From Litsea cubeba (Eukaryota; Streptophyta; Magnoliopsida; Laurales; Lauraceae), in NCBI GenBank assembly GCA_012931725.1, contig CM022945.1, positions 13,440,087-13,504,086 of the forward strand: DNA of 64,000 nt, in the 5' to 3' direction. Under the pieces are notes generated by a model. It saw nothing but the letters and a program-made list of their open reading frames with translations. It had not been told where the DNA came from and ran no database searches. Shown one piece after another: positions 1-10,934 of the stretch. The stretch's first letter is position 1; each line of letters opens with the position of its first letter. Made by a program: the position numbers and the translations under genes.

Positions 1-2220
1 ACCCATGACTTGGGGTACCATAGTATTTGTTTTTTAGATAAGTTTGGAAACCCATTCTGTTACCACCATTTGACACATGTTCAGTTGAATCAAATTTTAA
101 TATTCTCCCCTTTATTCACAGTCAGGTGAAACATTTAGCACTAGGCATGGTTTAACAGGAATGTGGAGGGGTTGTAAAGAAATTGAACAGTGGGGGGGTG
201 AAGACCATCAAAATTTTGCAACATGTGGAGATTTGTTTTCTCTGAGGATGAGGGACTACTTTCTATCAAAGGGGAAAAACTGAAGGTCACTGATCTTCAA
301 TAGGCCATCGGCTAAAATAAATTGGCACACCTAAGTATGTGTACCACTTCGATGTGAGGAAAGCCTTCGGATGTAGAGTTACTGAGAACATAACACCCAT
401 TCAACGGTAGTACACACACAATGGCGTTTTTTTTTCCCCGGAAAACAGGTACCTCTCACAGCTTGAGTAGGAGAAAATTATATGAGACACTCGCGTGACC
501 CGACTTGGATACATGTCATTCATGGGGGAATATAGTGATGAAATTAAAGGTATCATGACAGGAGCTCATATCATAGTCTTTTTTTTTTCTTTTTTTTCTT
601 TTTTTGTAGACAAGTTCACAGCATAGTTGGCAGGTGTCCATTGTCCCAATCACAAAGTTTTGAGTTTTGAGTCATATTACCAGAAATAAAGGGGTGTCAT
701 TGTTGATTAGATTGGACAAAAGACCATTGACTGTTCATCCTTACCCATTTGATCAAGTACAGTTTCTAAAGAAAACCGCAGAAGAAATGCCAAATGCACC
801 TTAAGATTAGTACTCTTTTTTTCTTTCTTTTTGCTTGGTAAGCCTAGTAATATACATTTGCAAGTCTAACATATATACCTAAAATCCTAATGGCACTGTG
901 ATCATTTCTCAACTACTACTCCTAAGTCCTAATGTTTTTGAAAACTAATAAAAAGTAACACTACATCACGAAAAAGGATATGATGGAAGGAATAATCAAA
1001 GTTAAGGTCTTCCAGTGACTGATGTGTTCTGCCAACACCAACATGTCTCATAATTCTTGTCCTTAGCTTTTATCATTGCATGATCATTAGCATGTGAATA
1101 ACTGTTTGGATAAATGGACAATGGTGCGAGTCCTCCAATCAAGACATTCTCTTGTTTAGCCTTGAGAACTTAAAGAACTCCTATAATAATAAAAGAACAT
1201 GTGGCTGGCAATGGGCCAGGCCGGGCCTGCCCATTAGGCCATGAAGACCAACCTGACAAAAGCCAGGCTTTCCCCTTTGGGTGATTTCTTAGTCCCACAG
1301 GGCAGGCCTAGGAATCAGAATCCTCTGCCGGGCGAACTGCAGAGATTTCCTTGTGGTCTCCTCCCAGAAGCCAAGCCGCTCAAATCTCCTCATCTTTGTT
1401 TACTGACCCTGGGCTGAGGAATTTCATTCCAATTGGAGATAGGACAGCCATCAGATTGTGGTGTGGATGAAAAGTAGAAATTTCTTTAAAGTGCACCACA
1501 ATCTATGAGGTATATTTAAATAAATACTTCCAGTGGGTGAATTTATAACAGGTTATGTTTCCATTCCTTATAGAGGAATCAAATGCAGCAGCCATACTAA
1601 AACTCTCAGATTTAAAGTTGGTGGTACAGAAGTAAGAACCACAACAATGATTTTGCAGACAAGCTGCTGAAACACAGCAAATGATGATAAATAGAACCAG
1701 CACTTGAAGAATAACAGCTGAGAGAGATTAACATGCAGCATTGCAAATGTACATTCTACTTTGGCTTCACTATCCTGTTAGTGCAGGATATATGGAATGA
1801 TGATCCATGCCAGACCATAGTGATCGGCTCAGCTTTGGATGATGTCCCAAAAAATTTTCCAGACTGAAAAGTCCAGCATCCATTCATTGGTCTTCTATGG
1901 AATTTTATGTAGTCCATGCTTTCCATCTATCTCTTCACCACTAATGGAAAAGTCTCTCTTTACTTCCCTACCCCAAATTTTTTGGGACAATCATCCATAA
2001 TGAGGCCCATCACACCCATGGTCTGGATAGTTGCCATGGAACCCACATTTAAGGAGGAGGGAGCTAGGGCCAAACTTTTTTTTCACATATTCCGCTGATT
2101 AAGAACCTATAATTTCTCATTGCCAAAATATAAAGCTAGAAGTCCTAGGGAAAAGTAAGATAAAAGAAAAACTATAGCTCCACACCTAGTGAACCACACA
2201 CTTCATCCGATCATCTCATC
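1..2220. other. Intergenic region, no gene recognised
   Basis: No reading frame here looks like a known protein; the longest are about 60 residues and carry no motif. The stretch has T-rich and A-rich runs (for example near 581-606) and a GGCC/GGGCC-rich patch near 1210-1245, a base pattern often seen at the ends of plant hAT-type elements, though no second end could be paired with it. It stops at the 8-bp target duplication of the hAT element that follows. Confidence 0.5.
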
Positions 2221-2550
2221 CAGGGGCGGAACTAGGATTTCATCTCGGGAGGGGCCAAACTCGAATAAGTTGTTATTTCACCAATTATTATAACTATCAT
2301 ATTTTTAAGTTTTCTTTCGACATAGTTGTAAGTTCAAGCATGATATTACGATTCAAGACTAAATTTTACATGAAAATTAAAACCAGCATATATTCAGCCT
2401 TAACAAAATATAAGCAAAGAAAAGTAGTAAAATAATTATTTCTTAGTACATTTCAACTCAATCATCTATCAAAATGGAACTCGACATTCTTTCATATCTC
2501 GAAAATCGTCTATGATTAATTCTGTGCTAAGCTTCTCAGCAATTTCTTTT

Positions 2551-4900
2551 TCAATGTACTACAATCAAAGAGTCAGAGAGAAAATCATCCTCCATTTTGC
2601 TGCGAAGCCTAGTTTTGACAATACTCATGGCTGAAAATGATCGTTCAGTAGTTGCAGTAGAAACTGGAAGAGTAAGCACAAGTTCAATCACTCTAAAAAC
2701 AAGTTGGTAGACTGTTGATCTTCTAGTCTTTACCAACCATTGACACAAATCAGAAATAGTTGACAATTTTTTAAAGTCTGAATGTTGAGCTACATTATAC
2801 TCATAATGGTGAAGTTGCATTCTCAATTGCATTTTCTCATTTTCTGTGAAATCTTGAGGATAAAAATTGTCTACCAACTTGCAAATGTCATCGCCTCTGA
2901 AAGATTCATGTGCATTTCGAGGATCCAAAGATGAGCTAAGAATAAGCAACTCTACTGCATGCTCACTAAATCGAAGATTTAATTCTTGTAATTGAGAATC
3001 AATCGCAGCATAAAAAATTTCTATGCGATAATGATGCTCAATTGTAAACTCATCTTGTTAATGGCGGGCTCGACCTCGTCTCGCAACATAACGAGCATTC
3101 ATATCCGGGACATCTATATTGCGTGCCTCACAAAATGATTTCACCTTGGTAAGTAAAGCATCCCACCCAACATCTCTCAATTTTTGGATAAGTGGTTTAG
3201 TAGATGAAACAAGATGCATGACATTTAAAATGTCTTGAGATTAACATTGCAAAGCTTGACAAAGTAATTCAGTGATCTCCATGATTTCTTTCATGAGATG
3301 CAGGATGAAGACAAATTCAAATGAAGTCATTGCCTCGTAAGCTGAGTCTGCATCTCCTCGTTGAGAAAAAGTAGTTCCGTCCTCAATGATGTTAATTAGA
3401 ACTGCACATGTTGGACTAAACATCTTTATCAAGCTAGAAACTGATTTCAAGTGAGAACTCCAACGAGTATCTCCTGCCCGCTGTAAAGAACCAATCTGAT
3501 TAAGTCCTCTCCCACTCTCGAGCTCATCAATGGCAATCAAATGTGTAATTTCAACAGCTTGAGCAACTTTTAACTCATCATTACGCTTGCATGAAGCGCC
3601 AACAATATTGACAATACAAATCAATTTAGTAAAAAATTGATAAATTGGATTAACTTCTTTTGATGCTGCAACTAATGCCAATTGCAAGCGATGTGCTAAA
3701 CAATGGACATAGTAAGCATATGGACAATCATTCAAAATCAAAGCTTGTAATCCATTCCACTCACCCCGCATATTGCTTGCACCATCATATCCCTGCCCTC
3801 GAATATTCTGAACATCGAGATTATGATAAGACAATACAGCATATATCTCATTTTTTAAGGTCAATGATGCAGTGTTGGATACATGAACAAGCCCAAAAAA
3901 ACGCTCTCGCACGAAGCCATCTTTGTCGACGAATCTCAAAACTATACTCCTTCTTTGACTCATCACGAGCTTCATCAACAAGTATACAAAATTTTGCATC
4001 ACCAATTTCTTCACGAATTATCTTCTTCACTTTGGTTGAAAAAACATGTAGAATTTCTTTTTGGATCTTTGGTGATGTGTAAGAAGCATTTTTGGAGCTT
4101 TATCTAACACAACTTTTGCAACTTTCTCATTATAAGGACTCAACAAATTCAACATTTCAATATAATTTCCACTATTGATTGAACTATGACTTTCATCGTG
4201 GCATCTAAAAGCACAACCTTAAAATATAAGCCATCGGACCGTATCAATTGAAGTCGTAAGCCGTAGTCGATTGTTTGCAATTTCTTCCGAAGTGAATTTG
4301 TCAAGCACTTTCTTTCTGTATGTGTTGAGATTGATTCATCAAATCTTCACATGATTTCTCGGCAACTTTATGAGGAGAGTTAGGATCCTTCCCCACATGA
4401 CTCAATAAAGCACAATTTTTTCCATCTTTAACTTTTTTCCAATTCCTAAATCCAGTAAGAGTGAATGCATTTTGCGAAGCAAGTCCAGTTTGCTTATTGA
4501 AAAGATAGCATGGTAGACAAAAAATAGCATCTTTCTCTGAGTAATATTCCAACCACGAAGGAAATAGCTTGAACCACAAATGTTAAAAGCTGCGAAGATG
4601 AGTTGTTGATCCAGATTTCGGATACTTTGAAAGCATAGGTTGGTATGGACCAACCTTAATGTACTTCCGTCGAATTTCATCACGCCGATTAATATCATAA
4701 TCCCATATCTGTGGACGCAATCCTGGATCACGCTCTAACGAACTAATATTAACTTCATTGATTTCAGTTCTTTGTGATTTTGTAGGACGATCTTCAGAGA
4801 TTGGATTCTCAACATTAGAGGTCAGCAATGATGCATCGGCTTCTAAGTTTTGAGGATTTTTTCTTTTAAAAAATCCATCAATTGTAGATGACTTTCCCAT
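2551..4900 (-). pseudogene. Broken hAT transposase (DUF4371 plus hAT dimerisation domain)
   Basis: Read from ATG 4900 downwards, the frame gives an N-terminal part (MGKSSTIDGFFKRKNP...) with the D-P-G-L-R-x-Q-I-W signature seen ahead of the TTF-type zinc-finger region, then a stop TAA at 4583-4585 where the frame continues with WFKLFPSWLEYY. A C-L-P-C-Y-L-F motif and the DUF4371 core follow, with ILVDEARDES (candidate first catalytic Asp) and a C-x2-H-xLxLAL motif (YVHCLAHRLQLAL) near 3690. The hAT C-terminal dimerisation domain (2551-2949) has LPVSTATTERSFSAM and ends near 2551. Breaks seen: at least three in-frame stops (4583, about 4220, 3241), two adjacent stops near 3058, and frame changes near 4325 and 3950. 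I see no single intact reading frame, so it is a pseudogene. The order and motifs make the family call firm. Confidence 0.88.
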
Positions 4901-5934
4901 CTACAAATCAAATAAAAATCATATTTATTATATGTCCAAAATTAATTAACTGTCAATAATTTATTCTAATTTTTTCTTCATCCAAACAATAAATTACACC
5001 AATACATCCAAAATAGCAATCTATACCCTCATATTCAACAAAAAGCATAAAGGGCCTTCTTCTCTATTATAGTACATCGGGCTAGCTAGGTCCATTTTTA
5101 GGACTAGTAAATGGGCTGGGCTAGATGGGGGCCCAGGGGCCATCTCTGACTTCAATATGGTGGACAGTGGATTGGATTTGAGCTAAGATTTCTTGATCAA
5201 GAGTTTGGGCTAGGACGATTGCAGCCTCACCTCTTTGTATACTCAGCTATTAAGGGTGAGCAAATTAGAATATTTGCATCATCCTTTGGGTCTTTTTTTA
5301 AAGTTTATATATATAGATGAACCATTGATTTGGTAGGTGGCCCCGTTGACCATGCACAAAATCTCCTACAGGAAGAGTTCTCAATGCTGGCCTGAAAAAT
5401 ATGTGGTCAAGAATCCAACACAGCAACAAAGAAGCCAATAACTAGAGTACTAGACCACATGTATCTTAAATTTTGAGAGAGTATCCACACTAGCTAGGGC
5501 CCTTCACAGTAGGAAAAACAAAGAAAAGGAAAAAAAGGAAAGAGGGACTGAGGGAGGAACTAGGAAGGTATCTGACCTGGGTGGCTGGGTCAGTGCTTCG
5601 GTCTTCTTCTTCTTCTTCTGCTATGTGTGCTAGTGCTACAGCTAGCCTGCTACAACTACAAGGAGAACAAGCCCAGCTGCTCCTCCTCCTCCTCCTTCTT
5701 CTTCCTATTCTTCTCTCCTCTTCTTCGTTTAGGGACAGGGCATGGTTTTGCTGTTTTGGAAAAGGGGCAGGGAATGGGTAAAAGGGGCTGGAATGGGATT
5801 GGAATTTGGAAAGGGTATTGGAAAAGGGGCTGGGGGCTGGGGTCTTAGGGAAATGAGAATAATAAAATAATCAAAGCATTAAAAGGATAGTTGGATGGGG
5901 GGGCCAGGGCAGTTTGATCAAAATTCCTTGTGGT

Positions 5935-5955
5935 GGGGGGGGGGGGGGGGGGGGG
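5935..5955. repeat. Poly-G tract of 21 bases
   Basis: An unbroken run of 21 G lies inside the hAT element about 60 bp from its right end. On the strand shown it could form G-quadruplex structure. Its length is likely to vary and to be error-prone in sequencing. Confidence 0.9.
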
Positions 5956-6021
5956 CAATATATTAAAGCCATTTTGAAAGCCTGGGGGGCCCCCTAACAC
6001 AGTTCCGCCCCTGATCTCATC

Positions 6022-7880
6022 ATCAAAGCCTTGTTTCAACTATGTTGTTGGGGTTATGTACACAAACTTCTTTTTCTCCATCACTTCATCAATACCTCAA
6101 TTTTGTTAACCAAGTTTAACAGAACATAAAATAAGATGGCCAACATGGTTGTCTTTCCTATACAAAATTATTAAGAGGTTTTGACATACTGGTTCTCATT
6201 AAATATGGATTTTTCAATTTCATGACTAAAATTTAAATAAAGTCACTAGAGTCGCTTTACTCTTGTCAACCATTTTTTTTTAACTTTTTCCCCAAATATA
6301 CGGATGTAAGAGGGTCAGTTTCAGCCTGGGTCCATGGTGGACTTGAAACCATAACCATTAATAAGGAGGTAGAACTGATTTCTTCGTTCCGGAACCAAAA
6401 TCATTAATGAAAAAGATTGAAACAAAACCGTATATGGACGGGTTGGGTTCGAATCTGGGTCTAGGCAGAGAATAATATAGAAAATAAAAACCTAAATTTT
6501 AAGAGATATTCTCGAAAATTGAGATAATATGTCGGGTCTCGGATCCACGGGTGAGAACCAAGGTGGAACTGGACTGGACCCGTTTTGGTCATGGGTCCAA
6601 AAAATAGACTCGGACCCATTTACTTATCGGGGCTAAAATAAGAATCCAAATTTTGTTTTTAATGGATCGGAACCTTCGAATAATCAGAGAATCAGGGACC
6701 TAGTGGCGAAGCATGGATTTTCTTCCATGAAGGGCAAGCAATAGTTCATTAACAATGGGTAAAATAAAGATTTTTTTTATAGAGGAAATCGATAATAACT
6801 TTTAGATTTGTTGTTTTAAGTTGTCATTTAAAAATTGTTTTTTTGTAGGGTTTTATATTTATATATAATAATAAATCATAGATTCGAAAACACCCCAATA
6901 TTTTAAATATATAATTGTTCAAAACTTTGAGGACAATTAAAATATAAAAATAATAGGACTATCATAATGAATATAAATTGCTCAAAAATAATCCTTTACT
7001 CTTTGTTTTAGGAGTGAGAGTTGTATCTCACTCTAATCAAAGTAGAGCTATATCTGATTAATGAAGTGTAAACCAATCTACCCAAAATTAATTTATAAGA
7101 AAATATTCATTGGTCATTTGTTATCATTTAATGGGCCATTAACCATTGCTATCAAAAGGTAAACAGTCAACTATTCATGTTACTTTATCTTCATACTAAG
7201 TGGATTTTCCCCAAATTTTGTTTTAATAGAAGTTGGTCCTATCATAAGAGTGAGCGTATCATGTTTTTAAATATAAATACAGTGGGACCAACTCCTATTT
7301 CAATCCAAAGGATATCCAATAAATCAAAATCCAACTATTTTTAAAGAAAGGATTATCTCAAAGTTTCTAAGAGAGAAACCACTCCTTTGGAGAGAGAAAT
7401 ACTCCTTAAAAGTTTGAGATGATTTACTTGATTTTTTGTAAGCAAGCAAAGGACAAAAGTAGCCTAAAAAAATTGTATTCGCTCTTTTTGTAAAAGAACA
7501 AGATAATGAGAAGGGGCAAATTTGTGAAAAACCAAAAGGACTCCACAATTTGCTCATATGTTATAGAGAAATAAAGAAATCGCCCTTTCTCGACCCAACC
7601 CCCTTCCCTCCGCCAGTGCGGGTGACCCACTCCATTTTGAAATGAAAAAGGATTGAAGATTTGGGAGAGTGGATGACAGAGATAGCGTTTTTGAAAGACT
7701 TCGTTCTTGAAAAGGTGGGTTTTGAAATGAATTTTGGGCAGGAGTTCTAAAAAACGAGGAGGCACTCTCTCTAAAAAAAACAATCTTGCTTTTTTTACTT
7801 ATGCATCCAGCCGTTGGATTTGTTCAGAAAATGATGGCTGGGATTTGGCTCTCATAAAGTTGGTGAGAGTCTCTCACAAG
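6022..7880. other. Intergenic, low-copy or degraded sequence
   Basis: No gene is supported. The longest frame (7424-7783, minus, 119 residues) has no recognisable domain. Near 6702 a string GTGGCGAAGCATGGATTTTC resembles the usual ends of plant hAT elements, but no partner end or target duplication was found. The rest is AT-rich. Confidence 0.45.
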
Positions 7881-7894
7881 AGCACCTCCCATAT

Positions 7895-8060
7895 CTATAT
7901 ATATAAGGAAAATATTCAAGTGTCTATCTCTCACCAGGGTGAGGGACCATCCCCTTACAAAGATTTCTATGTACTGAAAAGTCACTTTTGTACTCAACTT
8001 CAAAATGGAGTGCCCTCCTCATACGACTCCCCATATATAATACCCATGGTTAACATGAGT
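7895..8060. repeat. Diverged foldback MITE-like sequence
   Basis: This stretch shares a series of words with the foldback at 21931-22102: CTCACC, GTGAGGGAC, a short TACTGAAAAGT/TTTTGTACT centre, and a GGAGTG.CC return arm. The arms are strongly diverged and no target duplication is clear. It is probably an old member of the same non-autonomous family. Confidence 0.45.
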
Positions 8061-8196
8061 GGTCAAGCTAAACCCATGAAACAAGTGGAAATAGAACTAT
8101 ATTCTTATACTGAAAACATGAGGTTATCCTATTACTATTAAATTTCAGGACAGTGTTTGAAGTGACATTTGTCCTACGTGGCACTGTACATAGAGG

Positions 8197-8360
8197 GGAT
8201 AAAAGTTGAAAATAATTACAAGGTTTTGCCATCCCTATCAAAAGCACAAGGGGCTAAAAGTTGAAAATAATTACAAGGTTTTGCCATCCCCATCAAAAGC
8301 ACAAGGGGCTAAAAGTTGAAAATAATTACAAGGTTTTGACATCCCCATCAAAAGCACAAA
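8197..8360. repeat. Three tandem copies of a 55-bp unit
   Basis: The word AAAAGTTGAAAATAATTACA starts at 8201, 8256 and 8311, exactly 55 bp apart, and the text between also repeats (AAGGTTTTG.CATCCC.ATCAAAAGCACAAGGGGCT). Copies differ at only a few positions. It lies 30 bp before the telomere-like tract. Confidence 0.95.
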
Positions 8361-8391
8361 GGTTATGCCATTGATCTAAGGGCCTGATGCG

Positions 8392-8429
8392 TTTGGGGTT
8401 TGGGGTTTGGGGTTTGGGGTTTGGGGTTT
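8392..8429. repeat. Telomere-like TTTGGGG repeat, potential G-quadruplex
   Basis: Five exact copies of TTTGGGG (8392-8426) are followed by TTTAAGGG and then G-rich DNA to about 8450. The canonical plant telomere unit is TTTAGGG, so this is a variant interstitial telomere-like tract. Five G4 blocks with 3-base loops form a textbook intramolecular quadruplex motif. Confidence 0.85.
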
Positions 8430-8459
8430 AAGGGTGGGGGGTGGGGGGGCCGTCCATCA

Positions 8460-8980
8460 CACTTTTTTATGGACCGCATTTCATTATTCATCTCATTGTT
8501 TTTTAATGGATGGTTGGGGAGAAAAATAGAAAAAAATAACACAAAAGAAAAGCAGGGGAGCTGGATCCGGTTTGGTTGGCCAGAGTGTTAAAAACAATTA
8601 AAAGTTAAGAACATTAAAAAAAAATAAAGTTTTTTGAAATTTGGAGTGTAAACTCTTAAATTATAAAAGTTAAATCATATATACTAAACACAAAAAAAAA
8701 AAGAAACATAAATTAGAAATTCTAATAACACTAAATCCTATAAGTCCCGAAAAATAAATCGTAAACCTCAAATCCAAATAAGTTAATTTACGACAATTTT
8801 TTTATCGTACCAACGGCACGGGTTACCGCTTGTGTACCTAAAAGGGACGAGACCTCTCCATGAAATAAGTGGGTCCCTAATTGTATATAAGTTATTATTT
8901 CCAAGGATTATAATAATTTATAATAAGCAGGTCCCTACTTTTTTTCTCTATCTTTTATTAATAGTTTTTTTAATAATAAT
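8460..8980. other. AT-rich intergenic region
   Basis: No gene is seen. The stretch is AT-rich with A and T runs and ends at the target duplication of the SINE that follows. Confidence 0.4.
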
Positions 8981-8990
8981 TATTATACGG

Positions 8991-9175
8991 TTTTTTTTTT
9001 TTTTTTTTTTTTTTTGACGCGTGTCCCGGCCCTTTGGGCCGGAGTAATCCCTGCGGGCCCAGGAGGCAAAACCGGGTAAAAACCCCCTGTGGCCCCAGTG
9101 TGGTAGCGCGGTTTCGAACCCTCAACCTCCGGGAGCAAACCGTGGTCCTAGGCCAACTGAGCTACCCCTTGAGGT
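8991..9175 (-). mobile_element. tRNA-derived SINE, copy 1, with 9-bp TSD
   Basis: On the minus strand it begins with AGGGGTAGCTCAGTTGG, which contains a Pol III box A of tRNA type, followed by a box B (GGTTCGAAACC). A body unrelated to tRNA comes next (ACACTGGGGCC...), then an A-rich tail, read as T on the plus strand at 8991-9015. The target duplication TTATACGGT is present at 8983-8991 and 9176-9184. Three other copies lie at 17701, 19967 and 27383. This copy sits about 220 bp upstream of the F-box start codon. It is not a functional tRNA gene, because no complete cloverleaf follows the head. Confidence 0.88.
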
Positions 9176-9335
9176 TTATACGGTGTTGGTTACTTATGCC
9201 TTGTTGTGTTTTAAATTTGTGCAATGGGGTTAACCTCTAATGTTAAAAAATTACAGGGGCTATTTACAATTTTCAGAAACCCTAGGGCTATTTACGTATA
9301 TTCGCACTTTCGTCGAGTGACTGGTTGAAAAGAGG

Positions 9336-9343
9336 TATAAATA
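9336..9343 (+). promoter_or_regulatory. TATA box of the F-box gene
   Basis: TATAAATA stands 53 bp before the ATG at 9396, which fits a short 5' leader. It lies about 160 bp downstream of the inserted SINE. Confidence 0.6.
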
Positions 9344-9395
9344 AGAGTTTCTTTCATCTCTTAGCCATCTGCCCTAGTTATTCCAATTGATTTCA

Positions 9396-10559
9396 ATGGA
9401 TAATAAGCGGTCGAAGAAAGAGGAGTTTGCTCCTGGATATGAAGATGTTTTGTATTGTATCTTCAATGACTGTAATCTGCGTGACTGTATCCGTATGGGA
9501 GTCGTATGCAAAACTTGGCTATCAGTTTCCAAGTTAAGCCTAAGAAGCCGCCCTCGTCAATTACCATGGCTGATGATGCTTTACAATCACAGTTCTTTTC
9601 ATCTAAAAAAAGACGAAGATGAGGGAGTTCGATGCATCTTCAGCCTCTCCGACAAAACCATGTTCGGCATCAAGTTCCCAGAGATGTGCCGCAAGCGCTG
9701 CTGCGGATCTTTCAATAATGGTTGGTTGATGATGATAGATGACGAGAATCTCGATATGCGACTCTTCCATCCATGGCAAAGAATCCAATTGCAACTTCCT
9801 GATTTCCCAATCCCCCCGTATCTTTTGTATTCTGTAAAAATAATCAAGGCCGCGATGTCTGATGATAGAGCAGTGGTCGCAGTCATCCTCTATGAAGGAG
9901 ATTTGGCGTTTTGCAGAGCAATAGATGACTACAAGCAATGGACCACTGTGAGAACTAGTAAAGCAACATTCTACCTTGACCTCATATATTACAAGGGCCA
10001 GTTCTATGCCATGAATATGAGGGGAGGCATTGGAGTGCTCCGCATCAACACCCCCAATCCATATGTAGAAACTGTAATAGAAGATAAAATGATTGAAGTT
10101 AGCATTCTCAACCGAACTTATTTGCTTGCGGACTCCACAAGTGACAGCCTTTTTATTTTCGTGAGGAATTCTCGTTTTTCTGATTACGTGCACCCAACCG
10201 AGCCTAACAAGACAAAGGGTTTTACGGTTTATGAGCTAGGATTAAAGGACGAAACAGGAGAGTATAAGGAGAATCCTGTTGAGGTAAAAAGCTTAGGTGA
10301 CAGAGTAATTTTCCTCGGCCAGAATTCTTCTATGCTTGTCACGGCCAGCCAATTTCCAGGACTAAAAGGAAATTGCATATATTTCACAGAAGATATTACG
10401 ACACTTTTTTTCGGTAAAAAACCAAATGAATGCAAAGAGTTTGGCGTTTTCAACATGGAGGATAGGACTATCCACCCGCTCTTCGAAGACGGATTTCATC
10501 CTACCTTCTGGCCACCAATATGGATTGCGCCACCACTCTTAAGTGAAAGGGTAATATAG
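9396..10559 (+). CDS. F-box protein with DUF295/KIB1-type C-terminal domain
   Basis: The gene is a single exon of 387 residues. F-box proteins bind SKP1 and bring targets to an SCF ubiquitin ligase. Residues about 12-50 (FAPGYEDVLYCIFNDC..., VCKTWLSVSK) match a plant F-box. The rest is the beta-propeller-like DUF295 domain, with its typical C-terminal run FLGQNSSMLVTASQFPGLKG, then CIYFTED and a final PPIWIAPP segment. I chose the ATG at 9396 because the frame open from 9387 begins with TTG, and a TATA box lies 53 bp before 9396. The frame is intact and of usual length for the family (350-400). Many family members are lineage-specific and weakly expressed; the substrate cannot be told. A SINE sits just upstream and L1 debris starts about 370 bp downstream. 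Confidence 0.9.
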   Translation: MDNKRSKKEEFAPGYEDVLYCIFNDCNLRDCIRMGVVCKTWLSVSKLSLRSRPRQLPWLMMLYNHSSFHLKKDEDEGVRCIFSLSDKTMFGIKFPEMCRKRCCGSFNNGWLMMIDDENLDMRLFHPWQRIQLQLPDFPIPPYLLYSVKIIKAAMSDDRAVVAVILYEGDLAFCRAIDDYKQWTTVRTSKATFYLDLIYYKGQFYAMNMRGGIGVLRINTPNPYVETVIEDKMIEVSILNRTYLLADSTSDSLFIFVRNSRFSDYVHPTEPNKTKGFTVYELGLKDETGEYKENPVEVKSLGDRVIFLGQNSSMLVTASQFPGLKGNCIYFTEDITTLFFGKKPNECKEFGVFNMEDRTIHPLFEDGFHPTFWPPIWIAPPLLSERVI

Positions 10560-10769
10560 ATTTCTTCATCTGTTCAAATTACCTTTTTTTTTTTTTTTTC
10601 TCTTTATCTAAATGAGTTTCTAAGTATTTATGACCATTTGCGTAGTCATTCAAGTAGGAGGAGATGATTTTGTGAGTTAATTTTATTCTTATGACTTTCA
10701 TTCATCCTTTTATTTTCCCCCCTTGAGACTTCATGCTTTGTATGAGATTATGCTTTTGGATGTCCTGAC

Positions 10770-10775
10770 AATAAA
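10770..10775 (+). terminator. Possible polyadenylation signal of the F-box gene
   Basis: AATAAA occurs 211 bp after the stop codon, in T-rich DNA of the kind found around plant 3' ends. Plant poly(A) signals are loose, so this is only a candidate. Confidence 0.35.
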
Positions 10776-10934
10776 GTAGTTAATATCTTCAACAAATGCT
10801 CCTCTTAATGTTAATTATTGTTTGTTGTTTTGCATATTACTACTGTTGCAGTCAGAAGTATATGTAGAGTTTGGAGAGTTAAAAGGGAAGTTGTTGGGCA
10901 AAATTAAGTTCTGCTTCTGCGTGTCCATTTTTTT

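Larger units (their letters stand above)
2221..6013 (-). mobile_element. Complete hAT-superfamily DNA transposon with TIRs and 8-bp TSD
   Basis: The left end reads CAGGGGCGGAACT and the right end is its exact reverse complement (6001-6013), giving 13-bp terminal inverted repeats. The flanks carry an identical 8-bp target duplication, ATCTCATC, at 2213-2220 and 6014-6021, as expected for hAT insertion. The 3.8 kb interior codes on the minus strand for a hAT transposase of the DUF4371/zinc-finger MYM-like plant group. About 1.1 kb lies between the transposase start (4900) and the right end; it holds a 21-G run (5935-5955) and no coding sequence I recognise. The ends are intact but the transposase is broken, so the copy could move only with enzyme supplied by another element. 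The perfect duplication suggests insertion that is not very old. Confidence 0.93.

Noticed and set aside
3660..4107. Plus-strand frames of 74-140 residues
   Set aside because: They are antisense to the hAT transposase core and have no domain of their own.
7424..7783. 119-residue minus-strand frame
   Set aside because: No domain, no promoter or codon pattern, and it overlaps other random frames.
9020..9175. tRNA gene on the minus strand
   Set aside because: Box A and box B are present, but the sequence after the head does not close a cloverleaf. It continues into a body shared by four copies with A-rich tails and target duplications, so it is a SINE.
9387..9395. Start of the F-box protein at 9387
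   Set aside because: The codon there is TTG. The first ATG in the frame is at 9396, with a TATA box 53 bp before it.
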